From Chthonomonas sp. UBA1950 (GTDB lineage Bacteria; Armatimonadota; Fimbriimonadia; Fimbriimonadales; Fimbriimonadaceae), in NCBI GenBank assembly GCA_002336105.1, contig DDEQ01000002.1, positions 1 through 58,317 on the forward strand: a DNA stretch of 58,317 nt. Reading direction: 5' to 3'. A program made the position numbers and the translations under genes. Below the pieces are notes generated by a model. The model was not told the DNA's origin and made no database searches. It was given only the letters and a program-made list of their open reading frames with translations. The stretch's first letter is position 1. Every line of letters begins with the position of its first letter. Positions 52,260 to 58,317 of the stretch are shown here, in pieces.

Positions 52260-52503
52260 TATCTATAACTGTTATTAAGGAAAACTTTTCGGTGGATAAC
52301 CTTCAACGCATCGGTTTTATTTGAACCTGAGGCAGTTTGATTTTGAACCTATTTATCTGATCCATACTCACTGTCCGTTCTGTGAATAAGTGATTGGAAA
52401 AGCAGGGCATCAAGAGGGATAACTGGCACAGTTGTTCAACACCGAAGGGCTTTACACACTTATCCACATTTCGTCCACTACGTTTTCAAAGACCTTATCT
52501 ACA
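52251..52503. other. Candidate replication origin (oriC) with DnaA boxes
   Basis: The spacer between the recF start and the RDD stop contains at least four DnaA-box matches in about 210 bp: TTATCCACC (minus, 52291-52299), TTATTCACA (minus, 52381-52389), TTATCCACA (plus, 52460-52468, perfect) and TTATCTACA (plus, 52495-52503). An AT-rich stretch (52251-52290) next to recF could be the unwinding element. Gene neighbours (recF, dciA) and a perfect parS 2.6 kb away support the call. dnaA itself is not in the window. Confidence 0.65.
52460..52468 (+). promoter_or_regulatory. Perfect DnaA box
   Basis: TTATCCACA, identical to the E. coli consensus. It is the strongest of the cluster in the candidate origin. 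Confidence 0.75.
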
Positions 52504-53245
52504 CCAATCCGTTCTGTCGTCCGTACTTCATAACGACCGCTTCCATGAGATAAACCGGGTGAACGTTCGCGATTGACGGCACGTTTCGTCGCTCAGCTAT
52601 GGGTTTCCAAACCTCTTCGAGCAGTTTATTTTGTATAGGCGTACCCAATTCTGGAAATCGATCAGCAAACCTTCGAAGGGCATTGTATTCCTCAATTGTC
52701 ATACCGTGCAGATCCCCCACCTGATCTTCGAGTGGGTGAATACCAACCTTGTGAGGGGCTACTTGAACGACGTTTGAGTTTCTTCTGTCCTGACAAACAA
52801 TGGTGTTGGCGACCAAATCTCCAATCCGTTGACTCCTGGGATTCATGAACATCGCCACTAGACCAAGTAAGTAGGGCCCAGGCAGCATGTCTGCAGGGCG
52901 GAGTAAGTTACGACCCAACGCTGCGCCAAATGTTAGGGGTGTTCCGTCGGCCATTTTCACTCGGATACCGCACGCTTTTTTGCCAAGGGTTTGACCATTC
53001 CACAGGCCTTCTAGCAGAACGAAGTAGCCAACCGGAAAAACAAACGATGCCAACAAAATCAGACCAACTCCTATTTTTTCATCGATGGCAATTGAGAGAA
53101 GACTGACTGCGATGGCTATTCCAATGTAAGTTCCAAAAATCAGGACAACGTCTATTAGGTGCGCCAAAGTCCGGCTACCCAATCCTGCTAGTCGGTAGGT
53201 CAGGATGGTCTTTTCCGGGCTTAGAATGGTGACGTCAAAATCCAC
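52499..53245 (-). CDS. RDD-family membrane protein
   Basis: Protein of 248 aa, GTG start at 53245. The RDD pattern is YRLAGLGSRTLAHLIDVVLIFGTYIGIAIAVSLL (Arg and Asp in the first helix), then LILLASFVFPVGYFVLLEGLWNGQTLGKKACGIRVKMADGTPLTFGAALGRNLLRPAD and DLVANTIV. A cytoplasmic C-terminal tail of about 80 residues (IHPLEDQVGDLHGMTIEEYNALRRFADRFPELG) follows. RDD proteins are often paired with SpoIIM-like proteins; one is encoded 31 kb away, not adjacent. Function unknown. Confidence 0.88.
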   Translation of the reverse strand: MDFDVTILSPEKTILTYRLAGLGSRTLAHLIDVVLIFGTYIGIAIAVSLLSIAIDEKIGVGLILLASFVFPVGYFVLLEGLWNGQTLGKKACGIRVKMADGTPLTFGAALGRNLLRPADMLPGPYLLGLVAMFMNPRSQRIGDLVANTIVCQDRRNSNVVQVAPHKVGIHPLEDQVGDLHGMTIEEYNALRRFADRFPELGTPIQNKLLEEVWKPIAERRNVPSIANVHPVYLMEAVVMKYGRQNGLV

Positions 53246-53265
53246 GAGAAGAGTTTATTGTACGC

Positions 53266-54036
53266 CTACTCTTCGCTTTTGATGCCAGATGGCGGCAATG
53301 TATCGCCTTCAACCTTCACGTTCACTTTCTGATTGATGTCGAATGTATTGAACGCTTCTGGATTTGTCATTCGCACAATAACAACACTTTTGATTTTGCT
53401 GTAGGGCGAGAACATGTCCCCCAGGCCATTTGTTCCTTTTTGACTGGACCAGAAAAGGACACCTTTCGAGCTCCAACCAAGAAACACAACGGAATGACCG
53501 ACCCCTGTCTTCCAGGAGATGTTCATGAAGTCGCCGGGTAAGGCGTTTTCTGGTTTGATTCGGACGCCAGCTCCGCTGTACTGCACGAGGGCAAACTCCG
53601 AGCCGGGACCATCTGCGTTCCACCAGCCCCAAAACTTGACGCCGTCATCTCTTCGGCCACCGTTAAGCTCCTGCATCCTCATCGCCTCAATCCGATCATG
53701 TGTTGGCGGACGTTTTAGGACAAGATTGAGGCCCTCGATGAAGGCTGAGTAGCTTGCTCCACTGCAGTAGCTTGTTTTTCTAGGAGGCTCAATCAGGTTT
53801 CGGTTCAAGAAGCTGAGGGGGTAGCCAATGGGCGATTCGGAGGGATTTGCTTTGACACCGATGAAATAGCCGCCACCGTCCATTGCCGAGGCTTGGACCT
53901 TATCGACGCCTTTCAAAATGGCTTGGTTAATCTCGGTCGTGCCTTTGCCAAAGAGCTCGAAATGCCTCGTATGATGTTCGCCTGCGCCAAGCTGATGAGC
54001 GGAAAGGAGATACGGTGCAATGAGAACAACGAGCAT
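53266..54036 (-). CDS. Secreted papain-like (NlpC/P60 or CHAP-like) peptidase candidate
   Basis: Protein of 256 aa with a signal peptide (MLVVLIAPYLLSAHQLGAG). A possible catalytic pair is visible as KTSYCSGASYSAFIEGL (Cys) and GVGHSVVFLGWSSKGVLFWSSQ (His), with NALPGDFMNISW before the histidine, the order seen in NlpC/P60 and CHAP cysteine peptidases. It could trim peptidoglycan, but family membership is not certain. It lies 20 bp upstream of the RDD gene and diverges from the FAD oxidoreductase gene with 46 bp between starts. Confidence 0.65.
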   Translation of the reverse strand: MLVVLIAPYLLSAHQLGAGEHHTRHFELFGKGTTEINQAILKGVDKVQASAMDGGGYFIGVKANPSESPIGYPLSFLNRNLIEPPRKTSYCSGASYSAFIEGLNLVLKRPPTHDRIEAMRMQELNGGRRDDGVKFWGWWNADGPGSEFALVQYSGAGVRIKPENALPGDFMNISWKTGVGHSVVFLGWSSKGVLFWSSQKGTNGLGDMFSPYSKIKSVVIVRMTNPEAFNTFDINQKVNVKVEGDTLPPSGIKSEE

Positions 54037-54082
54037 GAAGACGTTTTACCTTTCCTTCGAGAACGGCAGGTAGTCTCATTCC

Positions 54083-55696
54083 ATGCATGAAGTCTCTTGC
54101 GATGTATTGATCCTTGGTGGAGGTACCGGAGGGTGCGCTGCGGCAATGGCAGCTACAAGCCTTGGAAAGACCGTCATTCTCACCGAAGAGACAGATTGGA
54201 TTGGTGGTCAGCTCACGGCTCAAGCGGTTCCGCCAGACGAACACCCATGGATCGAAATGTTCGGATGCACTGCCAGATACCGCCGTTATCGCGAGTTGGT
54301 GAGGCAGTTTTACTGCGACCATACGCCTTTGTTGCCAGACTACAGAAGCAACCCTAGACTCAACCCTGGCGGAGGTTGGGTGAGCAAACTTTGCCACGAG
54401 CCAAGAATCGGTTTGCAGGTGCTTCAACAGATGCTTCAGCCCGGTTTATCCTCGGGTCGGCTGACAATCTTGCTCAATACCCTTGTAGAAGGGAGCTTTT
54501 CGTTATCTGAGCCTGAATTTGAATCGGGGGCGACGGATTGGTCTACGGGAGACGAGTTGATTCGTTCGGTTCCAATCGTCAACATCTTTTCCGGCAAGAA
54601 GCAGGTGGTGCACGCGAGATATATCCTGGACGCAACCGAATTAGGTGATCTTCTGCCGCTGGTTGGGGCTGAATATGTCGCCGGTGCAGAGGCGAAATCG
54701 GAAACCCAGGAGCCGAATGCTACCGAAGTCGCGGAACCAGATAACGTTCAGGGCATTACTTGGTGCATGGCGCTCGCGCATGACGCGGGCTCAAATCGAG
54801 TGATTGATAAGCCTGAACGTTATGAGTTTTGGAAGAGCTACAAACCAGAGTTCTGGCCAGGTCCGTTACTCGGATTCGATGTGCTTCATGCGCATACCGG
54901 TGAGCCACGAAAGCTTCCTTTGTTCAGCGATAATTGGTACGCCCTATTTCCGTATCGACAAATCGTCGACCCATCGAGGTTTGAAAGCGGCTATCATCCC
55001 CATCCCGTCACCATTGTCAATTGGCCACAGAATGACTATTTCACACAGAACATCACTGATGTTTCACGTGAAACATTCGCTAAAGGTTTGGCAGACTGCT
55101 ACCAACTTTCACTCAGTTTGCTCTATTGGTTGCAGACAGAAGCGCCAAGACATGATGGAGGTGTCGGATATCCGGGTTTGTATTTAAGGTCTGACATCAC
55201 AGGGCGAGCAGATGGTTTTGCAAAGACAGCTTACATACGTGAAAGCCGCCGCATCCGGGCCAGACAAACCGTTCTGGAGCAAGATGTCGCTGCCTACACA
55301 AATCCTGGAATGGACAGAGCGCCAGAGCTTAAAAATAGTGTTGGAGTAGGCGCGTATCGAATTGACCTCCATCCAAGCACGAATGGGGCAAATACGATTG
55401 ATACATCTACCCTGCCGTTTCAGATTCCGCTGGGTTCGCTTGTGTCGACCAATCGTCGAAACCTAATCCCCGCTTGCAAAAACATTGGAGTCACGCATAT
55501 TACGAACGGATGCTATCGACTGCATCCGGTTGAATGGAATATCGGAGAAGCAGCAGGCGCGTTGGCAGCATTTTGTATCTCACGCGATGTGGAACCGGCC
55601 CAGGTTTTTGAGAGTGTGCAGCTGACAACTGACTTTCAGGCGCTACTTACAGAGCAAGGTATAGAACTTTCTTGGCCGATGCTTCGCGCCTTATAG
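54083..55696 (+). CDS. FAD-dependent oxidoreductase
   Basis: Protein of 537 aa. The N-terminal dinucleotide-binding motif VLILGGGTGGCAAAMAATSLGKTVILTEETDWIGGQLTAQAVPPDEH is that of the FAD_oxidored family (secreted and cytoplasmic members, often with carbohydrate enzymes). ARYILDATELGDLLPLVGAEYVAG is the second FAD contact, and ITNGCYRLHPVEWNIGEAAGALAAF the C-terminal one. The substrate is unknown; the neighbour is a GH31 enzyme. The gene contains a perfect parS site, read in frame as DVSRETF. Confidence 0.88.
   Translation: MHEVSCDVLILGGGTGGCAAAMAATSLGKTVILTEETDWIGGQLTAQAVPPDEHPWIEMFGCTARYRRYRELVRQFYCDHTPLLPDYRSNPRLNPGGGWVSKLCHEPRIGLQVLQQMLQPGLSSGRLTILLNTLVEGSFSLSEPEFESGATDWSTGDELIRSVPIVNIFSGKKQVVHARYILDATELGDLLPLVGAEYVAGAEAKSETQEPNATEVAEPDNVQGITWCMALAHDAGSNRVIDKPERYEFWKSYKPEFWPGPLLGFDVLHAHTGEPRKLPLFSDNWYALFPYRQIVDPSRFESGYHPHPVTIVNWPQNDYFTQNITDVSRETFAKGLADCYQLSLSLLYWLQTEAPRHDGGVGYPGLYLRSDITGRADGFAKTAYIRESRRIRARQTVLEQDVAAYTNPGMDRAPELKNSVGVGAYRIDLHPSTNGANTIDTSTLPFQIPLGSLVSTNRRNLIPACKNIGVTHITNGCYRLHPVEWNIGEAAGALAAFCISRDVEPAQVFESVQLTTDFQALLTEQGIELSWPMLRAL
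55060..55075. other. parS ParB binding site (16/16)
   Basis: TGTTTCACGTGAAACA fits the parS consensus at every position and is a perfect 16-bp palindrome. It lies within the FAD oxidoreductase gene, as parS sites often lie in coding sequence. It is 2.6 kb from the candidate oriC. Confidence 0.92.
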
Positions 55697-55718
55697 GCCA
55701 TGGGAGTAAGCTGGCAGC

Positions 55719-58295
55719 ATGAGCTTGTCTTGCCTCGCCCTCATGCTCGCCGCGCCGCAACCTACAACAATCGTAGTTGCAGATATTCGCGTTCAGTTTC
55801 TGACCCCAGACCTTGTTCGCGTCGAACGCAAAGGTCCACAGGGGTTTGAGGATCGTGCAACCTTTACGGTTGTTGCACGACAGTGGAGTGCCGTCAAAAC
55901 CTCGACAACTAGTCGGGCAGGCATTACAATAATCAAAAGCAGAACGACCTCGGTTGAAGTGGACTCGTCGAAACCTGGGCTTTCTGGTGTCCGGGTAATC
56001 GGTCCGAACGGGACGACCCAGCTCACTGAAAAATTACCTGCACGTCAAACTTGGCTACCTGAACCGGGCAAGCAGACCTCGTCATTTGTTTTGTCAGACA
56101 GTCCGCGTCTTGTACCTCCAACCTGGGGTGCAACACCCGCCCCGGCAGGTGCAAAATGGCCAGAGACAAACGGCTATGACACGACCAACGATGCTCCAGA
56201 CGTTTATGTCTTTACCTCTGGCAACTACAAGACTTGGCGAAAAGAATTCCTAAAACTCACCGGTCCAATTCCAATGGTGCCAAGGTTTGCGCTTGGCTTT
56301 TGGGATAGCCGCTATCACCCTTACACAGACAAAGAAGCTCTCGCGACTATTGACCAATACCGCAAGCGAAACATTCCACTAGATCTCTTTACGGTGGATA
56401 CCGACTGGCGAGTTGGCGCATCCCATGGCTATCAACCGAACCTGAAAGACTTTCCTGACATGGCTGGATTCATAAAGGCAGCCCATGATAAAGAGGTCAA
56501 GATCATGTTCAACGACCACCCAGAACCGCAAACAGATACTGCTCTTGATCCTAAAGAGACTCAATATCGATGGGATGGCCTAACGAGCGTTTTCAGACTG
56601 GGGTTAGACGTCTGGTGGTTTGACCGAAACTGGTGGACCTCGCTGCATGAGCCGATGAAAGGCATTCACAAAGAGGTTTGGGGCCAAGCCGTTTTTCACG
56701 ACATCACAAAGCGTTTCTACCCAGACCGGAGACCGCTTCTGATGGCAAATATCGAGGGCATCAACAATGGCATTCGATCTTCCGCTCCAGATCCGGCAAG
56801 TCACCGCTATCCTCTCTGGTGGACAGGTGACACCCGAGGAGATTGGCGCTATCTCAAATTTGGTGTTGAAAATGCGGTGGACTCTGGCTTGATCTCACTT
56901 CATCCATACGTTGGTGAAGACCTTGGCGGGCATATTGGCAAGATCTCCGACGAATTGTATGTGCGCTTTTTGCAGTATGGATGCCTTTCTCCTACTTCTC
57001 GAGTTCACTGTACTCGAGGCGAGATTCGATACCCATGGGCGTATTCTGCTGAAGCCGAAAGACTAACTAGAGACTCGGTTCAGTTCCGTTACAAGTTGCT
57101 TCCTACGCTCTACGAAGCAGCCAGAACGGCATACGAAGACGGAACACCGATTCTCCGAAGGCTTGATTTCTACTATCCCAAACAGAAAGCAGCGAAATCA
57201 AACTTGCAGTATCTGTTGGGAGAAGACATTTTGGTTGCACCGGTTATCGAGTCAACTGAGCCTGCACCTCGACCGCTTACCGAGTTAATGACCACCCCTG
57301 AAGGTAAGCCCGGTTTGAAAGCCGAGTATTTCGCCAATCAGAAGCTTGAAGGCGAGCCAGTCGTGACGCGGACCGATGCTAAGGTGCAGTTCAATTGGGG
57401 ACAAGGTTCGCCAGATCCTAAGGTTCCAAGCGATCACTTTTCGGCGAGATGGACTGGCAAGTTGGGTCCGATGCCCCGAACGATGGAGTACACCTTCGGA
57501 ACGAACACCGATGATGGAGCTCGACTTTGGATTGATGGAAAGTTAGTTGTCGACGCATGGAAGGACCTGTATGAGGTGGTCACGCAGGGCAAAATCCGGT
57601 TGGAACAAGGCAAGACCTATGATATCAAGCTGGAGTATTACGACAACACTGGCGGCGCGGTCTGCGAACTCGGCTGGCACGGAGCCGAGGGACCGCGAAA
57701 GGAGCCTTATATGGCTCCAGTTTGGGTCCCACCAGGAACTTGGGTGAACCCCTATGATGGCCAGACTTTCGTCGGGCCACAAAGCATCAAAGTGCCAGCT
57801 CCGTTGTCCGTGGTTCCGATGTTAGTTCGACAAGGATCAATCATCTTCCAATCGAATGTCGAAAAAACCACTCAACGGCAGATTGGTGGTGACGTGACTG
57901 CCGAGATTTACCCTTCCAAGAATGAGGTGAAGCGTCGGTTTTACGAGGATGATGGTATTTCGAATGAATACCAAACCGGAGCCAATTACTCTCGCTACTT
58001 GTCGACAAAGCAGATCAACGACGAGATCGTAATCAATGCTTTAGCAGGAAAAGGAACCTACAAAGGTGCGCCAAAATCGCGAACTTGGAAGCTCCGGGTT
58101 CACTTACCTGCTGGTTGGGACCGGGTTGTGACTTCGGTCAATGGAAAGTCCGTAACGGCTCACATCGAATCCCCACGATCCAGAGGCTTTGGCATCAGTC
58201 AAGTCTTTAAGGCGGTGGGCACAAACGTTGCTATCGTTGAGATCGACAAACTCGACGAACACAAGACAGCGTCAGTGAGCGTTAAGAAAGGCTAA
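55719..58295 (+). CDS. GH31 alpha-glucosidase/xylosidase with PA14 domain
   Basis: Protein of 858 aa with a short signal peptide (MSLSCLALMLAAP). The GH31 TIM barrel begins after an N-terminal beta domain, with FALGFWDSRYHPYTDKEALATIDQYRKRNIPLDLFTVDTDWR. The likely nucleophile is in VWWFDRNWW (Asp302) and the acid/base in WTGDTRGDW (Asp371). A PA14 domain (about 532-664, LKAEYFANQKLEGEPVV..GTNTDDGARLWIDGKLVVD) sits before the C-terminal DUF5110-type domain. It acts on alpha-linked glucose or xylose; the exact substrate cannot be fixed. It follows the FAD oxidoreductase by 22 bp. Confidence 0.9.
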   Translation: MSLSCLALMLAAPQPTTIVVADIRVQFLTPDLVRVERKGPQGFEDRATFTVVARQWSAVKTSTTSRAGITIIKSRTTSVEVDSSKPGLSGVRVIGPNGTTQLTEKLPARQTWLPEPGKQTSSFVLSDSPRLVPPTWGATPAPAGAKWPETNGYDTTNDAPDVYVFTSGNYKTWRKEFLKLTGPIPMVPRFALGFWDSRYHPYTDKEALATIDQYRKRNIPLDLFTVDTDWRVGASHGYQPNLKDFPDMAGFIKAAHDKEVKIMFNDHPEPQTDTALDPKETQYRWDGLTSVFRLGLDVWWFDRNWWTSLHEPMKGIHKEVWGQAVFHDITKRFYPDRRPLLMANIEGINNGIRSSAPDPASHRYPLWWTGDTRGDWRYLKFGVENAVDSGLISLHPYVGEDLGGHIGKISDELYVRFLQYGCLSPTSRVHCTRGEIRYPWAYSAEAERLTRDSVQFRYKLLPTLYEAARTAYEDGTPILRRLDFYYPKQKAAKSNLQYLLGEDILVAPVIESTEPAPRPLTELMTTPEGKPGLKAEYFANQKLEGEPVVTRTDAKVQFNWGQGSPDPKVPSDHFSARWTGKLGPMPRTMEYTFGTNTDDGARLWIDGKLVVDAWKDLYEVVTQGKIRLEQGKTYDIKLEYYDNTGGAVCELGWHGAEGPRKEPYMAPVWVPPGTWVNPYDGQTFVGPQSIKVPAPLSVVPMLVRQGSIIFQSNVEKTTQRQIGGDVTAEIYPSKNEVKRRFYEDDGISNEYQTGANYSRYLSTKQINDEIVINALAGKGTYKGAPKSRTWKLRVHLPAGWDRVVTSVNGKSVTAHIESPRSRGFGISQVFKAVGTNVAIVEIDKLDEHKTASVSVKKG

Positions 58296-58317
58296 CCAGG
58301 GAAACACAGCAGAACGA

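Noticed and set aside
54804..55187. Alternative frame containing MFHVKH
   Set aside because: This peptide is the usual shadow translation of a parS palindrome in another frame; the real gene is the FAD oxidoreductase.
1..58317. CRISPR arrays, insertion sequences, prophage genes and rRNA
   Set aside because: No direct-repeat arrays, transposase motifs, integrases or rRNA signatures were seen by eye on either strand.

Overview
The window looks like chromosomal DNA of a free-living, flagellated, probably diderm bacterium of moderate GC content. The mix of type IV pseudopilin-like proteins with short leaders, LacI-regulated glycoside hydrolases, FHA and GYF_2 proteins, SpoIIM/RDD membrane proteins and a flgL-fliW-csrA block fits Armatimonadota (a Fimbriimonas-like lineage). 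That assignment is an inference from gene content; no rRNA is present. Genes are densely packed, with several convergent pairs whose stop codons overlap, and GTG/TTG starts are common.

Layout. 1-4.2 kb: small secreted protein, a large STAND ATPase with what looks like a decayed nucleotide-cyclase domain, and a membrane protein, all on the minus strand. 4.2-9 kb: double-FHA zinc-ribbon protein, class V aminotransferase, GYF-pseudopilin fusion, GH30 hydrolase. 8.8-11 kb: LacI regulator, pseudopilin, small membrane protein and GH30 in one minus-strand operon, with two 16-bp operator palindromes 21 bp apart. 11.2-14.7 kb: DinB-like protein, ACT-DUF5612 protein, copper chaperone and copper ATPase. 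14.7-16.8 kb: a pair resembling dgcN-dgcA (D-glutamate use). 16.8-22.7 kb: lipoprotein, DUF3011 protein, S41 peptidase homologue, SpoIIM-like protein and secreted proteins of unknown role. 23-26 kb: sigma-70 factor, tRNA-Arg(TCT), flgL-fliW-csrA. 26.4-27.9 kb: a complete hipBA module with three matching operator palindromes. 27.9-33.2 kb: glycan cluster (SGNH hydrolase, a possible GH101/GH129-type enzyme, GH20 hexosaminidase). 33-39 kb: methyltransferase-like protein, A-type Fe-S carrier, MFS transporter, nitroreductase, aconitase. 40.4-44.4 kb: three tandem paralogues of an undescribed anchored protein family, with a distant fourth relative at 19.6-20.9 kb. 44.4-48.5 kb: DAHP synthase, methyltransferase, HtrA protease, acyl-CoA dehydrogenase-like protein. 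48.5-52.3 kb: recF-dciA-comEC operon in which ComEC is split into a channel protein and a separate metallo-beta-lactamase protein. 52.5-58.3 kb: RDD protein, papain-like amidase, FAD oxidoreductase, GH31-PA14 glucosidase/xylosidase.

The most informative non-coding signals point to a replication-origin-proximal position. The recF upstream region (about 52.25-52.50 kb) carries a cluster of DnaA-box matches including a perfect TTATCCACA. Two ParB-type parS palindromes lie nearby, a perfect 16/16 copy inside the FAD oxidoreductase gene at 55060 and a 15/16 copy upstream of aconitase at 39481. No dnaA, dnaN or parAB gene is in the window. No CRISPR array, insertion sequence, prophage or rRNA was recognised.
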